From Congeria kusceri (Eukaryota; Mollusca; Bivalvia; Myida; Dreissenidae), in NCBI GenBank assembly GCA_027627225.1, contig CM051028.1:22812364-22876363 (forward strand): a DNA stretch of 64,000 bases. The letters are read 5' to 3'. Both the position numbers and the translations under genes were made by a program. The notes under the pieces were generated by a model. It saw nothing but the letters and a program-made list of their open reading frames with translations, had not been told where the DNA came from and ran no database searches. Shown one piece after another: positions 12,628 through 23,987 of this stretch. The first letter of the stretch is position 1, and every line of letters begins with the position of its first letter.

Positions 12628-13092
12628 TACTGTTGTATCCTGTGTGAATTCATACTTAAAACCAGAACAGACGTCCTGTAGAATCCGAGGAAAAAAGATG
12701 CACGAAACTGGCTATGTGTGTTGTGATCGATAAAACCCACCTCAATGGCACAAAGACATAAAATGTACTATTAATTTACTGTGTTTACCATTACTGAGAA
12801 ATAGTACACATACTTCAACATAGGTGGCTCATAAACAGATAGGTGTTTCTTTCTATCATAAAAAAGTACTTACGCGCAAGAATTTGTCTATATTTAGGAC
12901 TGTTTAAGATGGAAACAAAAAAAACTTTCATTCTTACACAAAGCAATTAACCACTGTTTCACACAGACTACTAAGATGGAACAAAAATAATTACTACACA
13001 TTTTTTTGCTGACCATTTAGTCAATCATAGGCATCAACCCAGTGGAACTGCTTGGTCAATATTTACACAGAATGTTCAGATTTTTTTGTTGA

Positions 13093-13403
13093 TTTGTTTT
13101 GTTTGGAATTTTAGACGTTTTTAACCAGTATTTCAGTCATATCACGGCGGTCAGTTAACCTACTCACACTTTTCCTGGGCAAGCTTAGCCGATCTAAGCG
13201 GTTTACCAGTACTAAGTGCACATACCTATGCCAGTAACGTTCAACTGCCCTGCTTGAATCAGAGGTAGGGGGAGAATGGCGGTAGAAATAATTTCATGAA
13301 CAATCCCCACACAAGCTATGTGGCCAGGCTGGGGTTCGAACTCACGATCCCTGGACTAACAGTTCAGCGCTCTACCAACTGAGATAGCCGGGCCCGGCAA
13401 TTA
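13093..13403 (-). mobile_element. tRNA-derived SINE, second copy
   Basis: Same family and orientation as the element at 22471-22772. The tRNA-like head runs from about 13399 down, with box A like TATCTCAGTTGG and box B GAGTTCGAACCCC. The body shares the segment around CGGTCAGTTAACCTACTCAC (plus strand). A candidate target duplication TTTTGTTGA occurs at 13084-13092 and 13404-13412. The anticodon region differs from the other copy, as expected for diverged SINE heads. Confidence 0.85.
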
Positions 13404-13666
13404 TTTTGTTGACAACAGTGGATTACTCTTCTCGTTCCTCATGAAATTAGTTGAATGTTAATCATGTAATATTCCAAAACATTACAAAGTATAAACTACA
13501 TGTACTTACAAAACCCATGAAATAATATTAATAATAAATCTTTCTGTAATGATTATTAGCATTCAATGCTTTATTATTGACAAGATTTTGCCACACCCAA
13601 CCTCAGGAGTTAGTGGGAGTCTGTCCTAGACCAGTACTTGTGGATAAGTATCAAATGACTATAAAT

Positions 13667-13926
13667 GAGGCCTGTTGTGCGATATCCGGGCTTAATGCAT
13701 GTGCGTAAAGTGCCATCCCGGATTAGACTGTGCAGTCTGCACAGGATAATCTGGGACGACACTTTCAGCCTACAGTGGATTTATGTTTAGAAATTACCTC
13801 CTTGAAACAGAATATACCACAAAGGCAGAAAGTGTCATCCTGGAATAGCCTGTTTGGACTTCACAGGCTAATTCGGGACGACACTTTACTCACATGCATT
13901 AAGCCCCAGTTTCCCACGACATGCCT
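13667..13926 (+). mobile_element. Fold-back MITE copy 8
   Basis: Forward copy with several substitutions in the left end (GAGGCCTGTTGTGCGATATC). Both hairpins present. Confidence 0.85.
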
Positions 13927-14907
13927 CAATTCTACTTAACTGGCCATTTTTGAATAACATTGAAACAAGATTACAGTGTTTATAGAATGAAAACAAATCA
14001 TGGGTGATAAGTAAATATTGTCAAATAGGTAATGACTTGTATTTATGTCTGCCATGAGGTCTTGGATTACTATAATCTTACCCAACAAAAAACGTTAATG
14101 GTTTGAAGGTTATCAATATTGATTTTAAATGATTATAAACGAAAAATTCAATGGTCTGGTATAGAAATTTTATCGTAACAGTGCCTAATGATTACAAACA
14201 ACCTATCATTCAAAATCACAAGTCAAAAGCATTTACAAGTTAATGTTCAATTATTCTACAAATAAGTTCCCAAATATCAATAAATTAGCACTGACAAATA
14301 GCTGCAAAATTTGCTTTCTCCAAACATAGCAGACATTTCAACCATGCCAATTATTATGCAGTCTTGAAAGTGACTGACAGCGAAAGCTAAAACGGTCCCA
14401 TTTATTCTGTACTTTGTAATGGAATATAATGAAATAATATCATAAATTTCCCTTGCCATAATGAGCTAAATAATATAACGCGTATGTATGCCTACTTAAC
14501 TTAATCTTAAGGCAAAGGTGTCGATTGTACATTACAAAAATGATTAACATGATTATAACAACATAACAGGAGCGCAACGAGCTAGTTACGTTTGACAAGT
14601 ACAAAACATGGCTTGATATGCCATGGCCTAACAAAGCAACCGCTACAAATAATACAACTTACGCCCGGAAATTGTCCTCTGGTGGCAAGGCTACACCGAC
14701 CCATAAAGAATAAACAGTAGAATGGTGGCAAGAAACTGGTCCTTGATTAACCAAATTCAACTGACATAATACTAACACACATTGGTGTTGTCTTATACTA
14801 GTTATGCTTATAACTTGCACCACCACGATATATACAAGCTAAACTATACGAATTCAGCAATCCAAAGGCATACATCTCATCACACACAAAAATACACATG
14901 ACTGTAC

Positions 14908-15009
14908 ATAACACGCACGCAAGCACGTGCACACACACACACTCGCACACACGCACACACGCGCGCGCGCACACACACACTTCCACACACACGCACACAC
15001 GCACGCACG

Positions 15010-15042
<33 letters not shown>
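14908..15042. repeat. CA/CG alternating microsatellite
   Basis: Nearly pure alternating purine-pyrimidine tract of (CA)n mixed with ACGC and a (GC)n core near 14960-14970. It is a strong candidate for Z-DNA. The cysteine-valine-rich frames read from it are not genes. Confidence 0.95.
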
Positions 15043-15045
<3 letters not shown>

Positions 15046-16001
15046 AAGTCTATCCATTCATAAAGAATAGCTAAACCTACAATTTTCGTTATAAACCTTA
15101 AAATGGTTGCTATTTATAATGTTATCAAAAGCAGGAATAGTTTGATAAATAAACGTCGCTTAACATTGCATATACACGTAAATACAGGAACAGTGTATTG
15201 ATTTAATTCTTGCGGTATAGTTATACGTTGTTATTTTATTAACTTAAACAATTAAGATATTTTAATAAGCACAAATATATTAATATTATGACGACATAAA
15301 ATGTAGAATATGGTATGTGTACATGTTTCTAATATTTCTATGACTTATGCACTATAAATAGCCTTTAAATATTTTTCAAAAAAGAGTTTACATGTATACG
15401 CCGGAACTGATTATTGATTTAATTCTGACTGCATTGTTATGCATTGTTACTTTATTAACCTAAACAATTTATTTATTTTGTCAACTTTAATTAGCAAAAT
15501 ATGTATAATTTTATGACGATATAAACTGAAAAGTATGGTAGGTTAGCACGTTTTTTATGTTCAACGTATTATGCACTTATAGATAGTCTGGAAATAATGT
15601 TTAAAAACAAACAAATAGTACAAGTTATTTTAACAAGTAAATGAGAAGTGTGTCTTTTTGGGTTGTTTATTTTTGTTAATAGGGTATACCCGGGTTCGTT
15701 TATAATTTTAAATGTCAAAACTTCAACTTATATTTATCTGTATTTGTATACTACCAACTTACTTTAATAGTCTTTCCTTTGAGATTGGAAACTTAAGTTT
15801 AAATCATACTAATTTAATATCTTGATAGCACAATATCTGCCAAGCATTCCAACACCTAAATTATTTCGCTGTTCGCACCCAGTTTAGGTGTTATTGTAGT
15901 GCTTCTTATCAAAACTTTTTCAAATAATGACCCCTCAAACACTTTCAATTCTTCCATACATTATTGTGTCTAAACTCTTGTAATATGTATATAAACATAT
16001 T

Positions 16002-19000
16002 GAAGGTGTCTAATAGGGGAAAATATTAAAAAATCCACTTTATATTGTAACCTATAAAACTGTAGAACACATTATAACTGTCATGAGACCGAGAACTTGT
16101 TGTTCTGAATATTCTACTCAATACAAATGTAAATATTTACTTACTTGTGTGTGTTTACTTTTGTATTCTTTTTGTTTTTTGATGCATATGATGGTAACTT
16201 ATTCTAAGTATACTTTTTTACGTAGGTTTTGTCACTACTTCCACAAAACATTTGTTCTTGTGTGTAAGCCACTCAAAATATGTTCCACATACCTGTATAT
16301 TAATTTATTTATTGGAGATTTATTCTGCTGTATTCTGTTGCTATATCTTGAAATTATATGAGCTCTGTAAAAATTGCCTCCCTCAACTGCCGCGGCCTTT
16401 ATTGTCATAAGAAAAGAACTGATGTCCTACATTTTATTAAAATTAAGGAATATCATATTTATTGTTTACAAGACACACACTGGCCCAAGCAATTAGAAAA
16501 AGAAATAAACTCTAGCTGGGATGGGCAATGCTTTTTTAGTCATGGAAAATCAAATGCCAGAGGTTGTGCAATCTTAATCAAAAAAAATATTGCTTTAAAA
16601 GTCCATAACATAAAACATGATGAAATTGGAAACTTATTAGGATTAGATATTTCTATTGGTGAAACAAAATTATCGTTAATTACCATTTATGGTCCAAATT
16701 TAGATAGTCAACACTTTTATGAAACTGTTTTTAACATTATTGATGAATTTGGAAATGAAGATTTTATTTTGTGTGGGGATTTTAACTTGGTACTAGATCA
16801 ACAACTAGATTATAGTAACTATAAAAGTTTAAATAATAACATAAACTCCAGGAACTTTATTTTAAAGGAAATTGCAACGAGAAATCTAAAAGATACCTTT
16901 AGGGAATTACATGAAAATTGTGTCCGCTTTACATGGCGACGTACTAACCCATTGCAACAAGCAAGATTGGATTTCTTTTTAATTACTCCAAACATGCTCA
17001 ACTTTTTAAAAACATCAAATATCAGAACAGGTATTAAAACTGACCACTCTATTGTTGATATTTCATTGGATTTTCATCATATTGATCATGGTAAAGGTCT
17101 TTGGAAGTTTAATAACTCTCTGTTGCATGATATTGATTACTTAACCTGTATAAATAGTAAAATTGAAGAAATTAAAAAACAGTACTGTCTGCCAATATAT
17201 AACGTAGAAAATATTCATACAATAAATAATAATGAATTATGTTTTACAATAAATGATCAGCTTTTCTTGGAAACTTTATTAATGGAAATAAGGGGAAAAA
17301 CTATTTCTTATTCGAGTTTTAAAAATAAACAAACAAAATCAAACGAACAACGATTGTTAAATAAAATTGAATTTCTAGAACAAAACCTTAATGAATCAAA
17401 CAAAGAAACACTTGCACAACTAAATGCGGAATTAAACAGCATAAGAGATGCTAAACTTAAAGGGTATATTATCCGATTCAAAGGTCAGTGGATTGAAGAA
17501 GGCGAAAAAAATACAAAATATTTTTGCTCACTTGAAAAGCAACATTACGTTAATAAGAACATACCTTTTATTCAAAAAGAAGACGGGGAGATAATATATC
17601 ATCAATCTGACATTTTAAAGGAAACGTGTGATTTTTACAAAAAACTATATGAAAAAGTTGAGCCAAAAGAAAACTATATACTAAATGATTTACAAAATAT
17701 TAATATAAATAAAGTAAGTTCAGCACAATCAATCGAAATTGAAGGTTTGTTAAAATATGAAGAGATAACAAATACTCTAAAATATATGAAGAATGATAAA
17801 AGCCCAGGATCGGACGGTTTTACAACAAATTTCTTTAAAGTCTTCTGGAATAGAATTGGTGTTTTTGTTATGAGAAGTATTAATTTTGCATATGCAAATA
17901 ATTCATTTTCAATAACTCAAAAACAGGGCATTATAACGTGTATACCAAAAGATAACAAACCGAGACAGTTCTTAAAAAATTGGAGACCTATTACGCTTCT
18001 TAATACCGTCTATAAACTAGCTTCTGGATCAATTGCAAACAGACTGAAACCTCTTTTACAAAATCTTATATCGAGGGATCAAACTGGTTTTGTTGCAGGT
18101 AGATACATTGGAGAAAATACCCGCCTCATATACGACATAATGAATTATACTGAAAACAATAAAATACCGGGCTTAATAATGATGATAGACTTTGAAAAGG
18201 CCTTTGATACCTTGTCATTCGATTGCATTGAAAAAACGTTAGACTTTTTTAATTTTGGACCAAGCTTTAAGCGTTGGGTATCGATTTTTCTAAAGGATAC
18301 TCGGACATGTGTTCAGTTAAACGGATTTTTGTCCGATAACTTCACAGTAGGCCGCGGCTGTAGACAGGGAGACCCGATTTCACCATATATTTTTATTCTA
18401 TGTGCAGAGATTTTAGCAATCAAAATTAAGAATAATAATAATATAAAAGGAATATGTATTAACGGCATAGAATACAAAATTTCTCAGTTTGCAGACGATA
18501 CTTCTTTGTTGTTGGATGGTTCTGAAAATTCTTTAAATTCCGCTCTAGACACACTCCAAGATTTTGCATACTTTTCCGGATTAAATGTAAACTTCGATAA
18601 AACTAATGTAATTTGGATAGGATCTTTAAAGTACAGCACCCGAGCGATTAAAACAAAATACAAACTAACATGGGAAACAACAAGATTTAAATTGTTGGGA
18701 ATAATTTTTGATGTCGATCTCAATCTGATTGTTGATTTAAACTTTTCCGACAAATTTATTAAAACTAGTAATATTATTAACCAATGGAAAAAGAGAAAAC
18801 TAACACCTATTGGTAGAATTACCATTGTTAAATCCCTTATACTACCTCTTTGTACTCATTGTTTCTTTGCAATACCTACTCCAAAAAGAGATATTCTTGA
18901 TAAATTGAATAAAATGTTATTCGACTTTGTGTGGGATGATGCGCCTTACAAAATTAAGAGTTCGACCCTTACACAAAGCTACGAAAATGGTGGATTACAA

Positions 19001-20506
19001 ATGGTAGACATCTTTGCTTATTGTAAAAAAATTAAAGTGTCATGGATTAGAAAATTACATACATGTTCAGAAAGCAAATGTGTTATTCTTATGAGGTCTA
19101 TTATTGATGTATGTAAACTCTTCAACACTGGAAAACAATATATTGCTATAATTAAGAGCGCTGTTAAAAATGATTTCTGGTATGAGGTATTTACGTGTTA
19201 TGAACAATTTCTAGATGTGTTAAAAATTATTGATGTTGAACATGTTCTTAGCATGCCATTATTTTATAATGACAATTTTACCGTTGGTAATGAACCCCTG
19301 TTTTTAAAAGCACTGTACGATAGAGGCATACGATTTGTGAGAGATATTGTCATTGATTCAACAATTTTTTTAACAAAATTTCAAATGGAAAGTATAACGG
19401 GGAAACCTATTAATTTCCTCCAATATGAGGGACTAGTTAAAACAATAAAATTATTTTTTCGGAAAGTAAATATACATTTTAACTTCAATGATGTTTTAAA
19501 ATACGGCCCGTCTCTGTCATGCTATACAAAATATTTTATATGCCTGGACAGCAAAGATAAGACAATATATAACTGTTTTATTCAAACTGAAATTGAACCC
19601 GTTTGTAAAAGCAAATGGACTGACTTTGTTACTACTAACGAGGAATGGAAACATATTTTCAAAATAGTTTTTGACATAACACGTGATAGTTACATACAGT
19701 GGTTTCAAACGAGAATTATTTATAATATATTGGGTACAAACTCCCTTATGTATAAAATGAAACTGGTAAATGATAATATGTGTACTTTTTGCCATGAATT
19801 CGAAGAAACGATTCGTCACCTTTTCTGGTCTTGCAAAAATGTCCAATGCTTGATCAAGAAATTAAACGAATCTCTGTTAAATAATAGTTATACGACAGAA
19901 ATTGATTACAAAACATTGATGTTAGGTAATTCAGACAAAAACAAGCAAAATCTAAACATACTTTGCCTCGAAGTTAAAAAATACATATTTACGTGTAAAA
20001 AAGGTAACATAATACCAAACTATACAGGTCTTATAAATAGTTTAACTTTTACCTACAAAATATACAATTCAGTTAAACTCACAGAAAAGGAAACGAGGAG
20101 TTGGTCGCTGGTAAAATTAATATGTGAACCAAATATTTTTGTGGAACATAACATTGAGTGAAAATTTCTATAGAATCGAGAAAAGGAAAAAGAAGTGATA
20201 TTTCCTTAAATATGTAATTATTAATTGCCAATAGAAAAGTACCTTATATATGCTTTTTGCTCATATTTTTTTGCCTTTTTGCGTTTCTTGTACATTTAAA
20301 AATGTAACGGTCTGTATGATACTTCATTTTGCTAACATTGCTTTATGCATGTATGCATGTTTAATCATATTTTCCCTTTCAATCATTTGTTAAAAAAAGT
20401 TTTTTACTTAGTTACTAATGCTATTTGCATGTATTGCATGTACAATTCAATATACTGTATTTTGTGTGTAAAGGTGTATGCATATATGCGATTGTACACT
20501 TAAAAT

Positions 20507-20537
<31 letters not shown>

Positions 20538-20538
20538 C
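16002..20538 (+). mobile_element. L1/Tx1-type LINE, apparently full ORF2 with poly(A) tail
   Basis: Non-LTR retrotransposon in the plus orientation, antisense to the host gene and inside its 45.9-kb intron. It contains an intact ORF2 (16358-20161), a 347-nt 3' UTR and a run of 29 A at 20509-20537. A 9-bp candidate target duplication AAACATATT lies at 15993-16001 and 20539-20547, which would set the 5' end at 16002 and leave a 356-nt leader. No ORF1 with RRM or zinc knuckles is seen upstream, so the copy may be 5'-truncated or of a single-ORF type. The 5' border is tentative; the 3' border is firm. Confidence 0.8.
16358..20161 (+). CDS. LINE ORF2: AP-like endonuclease and reverse transcriptase
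   Basis: Uninterrupted 1267-codon frame. Residues 1-235 form an endonuclease/exonuclease/phosphatase domain: ASLNCRG near the start, CLQDTHW, LCGDFN, RLDFF and TDHS. The position usually held by the catalytic Glu in LQETH is Asp here. Residues about 440-800 are the reverse transcriptase: SPGSDGF (about 481), NWRPITLLN, DFEKAFD, GCRQGDPISP (about 671), and the catalytic FADD (about 710; more often YADD), then KTNVIWIGS, a Tx1-like feature. Near residue 1142 a CX2CX8HX4C zinc knuckle (CTFCHEFEETIRHLFWSC) closes the protein. It nicks target DNA and copies its own RNA by target-primed reverse transcription. The lack of stops or frameshifts over 3.8 kb suggests a young, possibly active copy. Its codons are AT-rich, unlike the host exons. 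Confidence 0.93.
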   Translation: MSSVKIASLNCRGLYCHKKRTDVLHFIKIKEYHIYCLQDTHWPKQLEKEINSSWDGQCFFSHGKSNARGCAILIKKNIALKVHNIKHDEIGNLLGLDISIGETKLSLITIYGPNLDSQHFYETVFNIIDEFGNEDFILCGDFNLVLDQQLDYSNYKSLNNNINSRNFILKEIATRNLKDTFRELHENCVRFTWRRTNPLQQARLDFFLITPNMLNFLKTSNIRTGIKTDHSIVDISLDFHHIDHGKGLWKFNNSLLHDIDYLTCINSKIEEIKKQYCLPIYNVENIHTINNNELCFTINDQLFLETLLMEIRGKTISYSSFKNKQTKSNEQRLLNKIEFLEQNLNESNKETLAQLNAELNSIRDAKLKGYIIRFKGQWIEEGEKNTKYFCSLEKQHYVNKNIPFIQKEDGEIIYHQSDILKETCDFYKKLYEKVEPKENYILNDLQNININKVSSAQSIEIEGLLKYEEITNTLKYMKNDKSPGSDGFTTNFFKVFWNRIGVFVMRSINFAYANNSFSITQKQGIITCIPKDNKPRQFLKNWRPITLLNTVYKLASGSIANRLKPLLQNLISRDQTGFVAGRYIGENTRLIYDIMNYTENNKIPGLIMMIDFEKAFDTLSFDCIEKTLDFFNFGPSFKRWVSIFLKDTRTCVQLNGFLSDNFTVGRGCRQGDPISPYIFILCAEILAIKIKNNNNIKGICINGIEYKISQFADDTSLLLDGSENSLNSALDTLQDFAYFSGLNVNFDKTNVIWIGSLKYSTRAIKTKYKLTWETTRFKLLGIIFDVDLNLIVDLNFSDKFIKTSNIINQWKKRKLTPIGRITIVKSLILPLCTHCFFAIPTPKRDILDKLNKMLFDFVWDDAPYKIKSSTLTQSYENGGLQMVDIFAYCKKIKVSWIRKLHTCSESKCVILMRSIIDVCKLFNTGKQYIAIIKSAVKNDFWYEVFTCYEQFLDVLKIIDVEHVLSMPLFYNDNFTVGNEPLFLKALYDRGIRFVRDIVIDSTIFLTKFQMESITGKPINFLQYEGLVKTIKLFFRKVNIHFNFNDVLKYGPSLSCYTKYFICLDSKDKTIYNCFIQTEIEPVCKSKWTDFVTTNEEWKHIFKIVFDITRDSYIQWFQTRIIYNILGTNSLMYKMKLVNDNMCTFCHEFEETIRHLFWSCKNVQCLIKKLNESLLNNSYTTEIDYKTLMLGNSDKNKQNLNILCLEVKKYIFTCKKGNIIPNYTGLINSLTFTYKIYNSVKLTEKETRSWSLVKLICEPNIFVEHNIE

Positions 20539-21108
20539 AAACATATTTATTTGTTTAAATAATACAGAACTACATGTACGTTACTGACATTGGGTACTTT
20601 TGCTGACAATTGTAATTTAACAATGAGAAATGATCCACATGGATTTATTTTTCATTAAAGTTTTAAAACAATAGGTTTTACAAATCATTGACAACCAGAC
20701 ATTTAAAATGAAACCTGAACCGAAACCGCAGACAGTTACTTTTTTGTTAACTTCTTAAATGAACTTTGTGTTTTTGTTTCGCTTTATCAAGGCCACTTCT
20801 TTCAAATTGAGCATGCATGTTTCAACCAATAAATGGAATGATTTATTTTTGTACATAAAATAGGGAAATTTAAATAATTTATACTTGAGCTGAAATTGTA
20901 AAGTTAATTCTATATAATATATGTACATGCACTGAATGATACGTTCAAATCAAATGGTATGTTTTAAAAGGTTCATAATTTTAACTATTGAAAGGTTTTT
21001 TTAGGAAATAGGAAACCCATGATTGAACACACTGAAATGTGTGTCCGTCTGAAGGGAAATGCCGGGAAAAATTACTTGGGACTAGAAGAAAAGAAAATTA
21101 ACAGTATT

Positions 21109-21603
21109 ACACTGTATTATGTTACGTTAGAATAAGACATCAAACATAGAATGGACATGATTTTTCTTTTTTTTTCACATAAAACTGTGCATTTCATGTT
21201 GTTTAGGTATGTTTGTTACATTATGTCAATACTTTTGGTATAAACTGCATTTTCATGACCTTTTCATTAAACTGCATGACCTTTTCATGCATAAACTGCA
21301 TTTTCCATGACCTTTTCATTAAAGCTGATTGTGTCTTTAATCAGTTTTACTGCATTTATAAACTGTGTTCATGCACGCATGGACACAGTTCTATATTAAG
21401 TGAAAATTTCGTAAATGCATACAAGTATACAGTTATGTGGTAAAATCAGTTTTACTGATGCAGTTATATATGTAGGTGTATATTGCACTAATTACTCTTC
21501 AAAATTTTTAAATAACAAATGGTAAACTGCATATAAATCATCGGTGTAATAAAATAGTTTATTCTATGTTTGACGTCTTATTCTAACTTCACATAATAGT
21601 GTG
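21109..21603. mobile_element. MITE with about 43-bp inverted repeats, 495 bp
   Basis: The left arm (21109-21152) and right arm (21561-21603) are complementary with few mismatches, both containing GTTAGAATAAGAC and TCAAACATAGAAT. AGTAT occurs just outside each end. The interior has repeated CATGACCTTTTCATTAAA-type segments that produce a meaningless plus-strand frame. Confidence 0.75.
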
Positions 21604-21741
21604 TTAGTATGGTCTTTTGCTAACTGCTCGCACTTTTATTCAGAATTGCAATGCTGGCAAAATTGAATGTAAAAAATATTGGTATTGAAACTAATTATTG
21701 TGGCAAAACAAACCTCATACATACAGTGATAATGTAAGAAA

Positions 21742-21995
21742 CAATTTTCGATTGAGAGTTGTTTATCGGCTAATAAACAACGATTTAGAGTTATGATGCG
21801 TATGAATTAAACCACGAGGGCGTTAGCCCGAGTTGTTCAATATAAAGCATCAGAATGACAAATCATTGTTTATTACCTGATTGACAACGATAATGCAAAA
21901 AGTGTTTTCATTCTACCATGACCTGACAACATTTTCTGCAATTAAAATGCGAACTACATTTAACAGCTTCCAAACTATTTTTTCGGGTTGTTTAT
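21742..21995. repeat. Dispersed repeat Y, copy 1
   Basis: Shares with 24715-24975 the segments GTTTATCGGCTAATAAACA, GATGCGTA.GAATTAAACCA and a second inverted ATTGTTTATTACCTGATTGAC. Self-complementary GTTGTTTATC/GATAAACAAC-type parts make it fold back. Superfamily unknown. Confidence 0.7.
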
Positions 21996-22470
21996 TGGTA
22001 GCAGACTTCCTGAAAACCGTCAGTCTTCGGACATGACCGGCAAATCTTGAGTGGGTCCAACATTTATTTCCCAATAATCGGACCGACTGTCCGACAGCTT
22101 TTTAAAGACTTATTCTTATATATATTACTGGATAAAAAATACCAAATACTGGAGCAATTGTACACAGCTTCGCTATATCGCGATCCTCAAATTGCAATTT
22201 CCAATACATCGCGAATCGACCGTGGATACAGTAACATTTTTATATCATGTTTTTCTTAATCATTATAATGATTTTCTTATTACCCCAACTGCCGTAAATA
22301 AATCCTGTTTGGTCCGGATTTTTGTGCCTTCATCTATTTTTTCAGTTGAACTTGTTTTGAGTGACAAATAATAACCCGACCCGCGCAACATCAAAGTGTA
22401 ACAGTTTGACATCACCAGCTTACATTGCGCTTGCCACCCATGACAAATTAAATTTTAGCATCCCAATTAC

Positions 22471-22772
22471 TTGTTTGTTTGTTTGTTTTATTTGGATTTT
22501 TCGCCGTATTCAACAGTATTTCAGTCATATAACAGCGGTCAGTTAACCTACTCACACTTTTTCCTGGGTAAGCTGGTTTACCAGTACTGAGTGCACATAC
22601 TTATGCCAGTAACTGACAACTGCCCTACTTGAATCAGAGGTAGGAGGAGAATAGCCATAGAAATAATTTCATGACCAATCCCCCAAAAAGTTATGTGGCT
22701 GGGCTGGGAATCAAACCCGCGATCCCCGGATTTGTAGTCCAGCGCTCTACCAACTGAGCTAGCCGGCGCAGC
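22471..22772 (-). mobile_element. tRNA-derived SINE with perfect 14-bp target duplication
   Basis: Minus-strand SINE of about 302 bp. The tRNA-like head (about 22772-22695) has an A box TAGCTCAGTTGG and a B box GGGTTTGATTCCC. It is followed by an unrelated body and a 3' tail of GTTT/CAAA-type repeats at 22471-22490. Target duplication AGCATCCCAATTAC is perfect at 22457-22470 and 22773-22786. The clover-leaf head is too diverged and too extended to be a functional tRNA gene. The body is shared with the copy at 13093-13403. Confidence 0.9.
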
Positions 22773-23333
22773 AGCATCCCAATTACAATCATGGATAGAA
22801 ATAGTCATAGACCTATACGACAACAATGTTCTCGATACCGTGTAACTGCTTTCGCATTTTACAGGTAATATAAATGGTGTCAACAAAAGAATGAGTAAAA
22901 ATATGCGTCATACAATTTGCACATCCTTCGCGATGTGGATGACGTTACGTTGTGATTGTCAGCATAATGTTCGTGAGCTTGTTTGGCAAACCACAGGTTT
23001 TACATGAAAAACATGTGCACACTAAATAGTGTAGAGTTTGTGTATATGTCTCGTTTTAGATTTCGTTTTAATTATGCGCTTTTAATTGTCATATCATAGT
23101 GTGATATTAATTAAATAAATAAAAGACTGATAAAGGTGGGTAAATTACTTTTGCTTTTTTAGATCGCAAAATTATGTTAGTGTATACATGTATACATACT
23201 TAAATGAATGTTTCGGCCTGGCAAATTTTATTTCGGTCCAGCAACTTTTGACAGGTTGTCAGACCGAATGTCTGACACTTTTTTGAACTTTTGGGAAGTC
23301 TGTGGTAGTATAACAACGGTGAATTTTGTTCTT

Positions 23334-23475
23334 TGTCTACAGGAAAATCTGCGCATATGACAGTTAGAATATGTAATAAAACAAAACTCATTTTTCATTA
23401 TTCTTGTCTATAGGAAAATCTGCGCATATGACAGTTAGAATATGTAATAAAACAAAACTCATTTTTCATTATTCT
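23334..23475 (+). repeat. 71-bp tandem duplication
   Basis: The segment containing AGGAAAATCTGCGCATATGA at 23341 recurs at 23412 almost without change (TCTACAGG versus TCTATAGG), a recent local duplication. Confidence 0.95.
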
Positions 23476-23646
23476 ATAAAAACCCTTGAAGAACCTATCG
23501 TATATACAGTGCTTCAATGTTTTTTCCTGAAGTCCATGTTGAGATAAGGGTTCCTGTTTTCCATTAAATCGATGAAACCATTTGCTTGGCATTAACAAAC
23601 TAAATAAACACTGTTAATAATTGACAATTATCTTCACATTCATTGA

Positions 23647-23987
23647 CTGAAATTGATTGCTGATCAGCACTGGTAACGCAGGAATATATATCTTTCATAT
23701 CCTGAAATTGATTGCTGATCAGCACTGGTAACACAGGAATATATATCTTTCACATCCTGATATTGATCGCTGATCAGCACTGGAAACACAGGAATATATA
23801 TCTTTCACATCCTGAAATTGATCGCTGATCAGCACTGGTAACGCAGGAATATATATCTTTCACATCCTGATATTGATCGCTGATCAGCACTGGTAACACA
23901 GGAATATATATCTTTCACATCCTGAAATTGATTGCTGATCAGCACTGGTAACACAGGAATATATATCTTTCACATCCTGATATTGAT
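23647..23987 (+). repeat. 55-bp tandem repeat, 6.2 copies
   Basis: Units start at 23647, 23702, 23757, 23812, 23867 and 23922 with a partial seventh at 23977. Every unit has the palindrome GCTGATCAGC and CAGGAATATATATC. Variants AAATTG/ATATTG alternate from unit 2 on, hinting at dimer-wise expansion. Confidence 0.95.

Noticed and set aside
13327..13395. Functional tRNA gene
   Set aside because: The A and B boxes are present, but the head is continuous with the SINE body shared with 22471-22772, and the stems are imperfect.
14798..15057. Cys/Val-rich frames (CVCVCV…)
   Set aside because: Translations of the CA/CG microsatellite.
16083..16361. 92-codon frame just upstream of LINE ORF2, overlapping by ATGA
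   Set aside because: Looks at first like an ORF1 with translational coupling, but it is Leu/Cys/Phe-rich AT-driven text with no RRM, coiled coil or zinc knuckle.
22578..22886. 102-codon minus-strand frame containing SVGRALDYKSGDRGFDSQ
   Set aside because: It is the translation of the tRNA-like head of the SINE, a common false gene call; the SINE borders and target duplication explain it.
23647..23987. CRISPR-like regular repeat
   Set aside because: The 55-bp units are directly adjacent with no unique spacers, and the window is eukaryotic.
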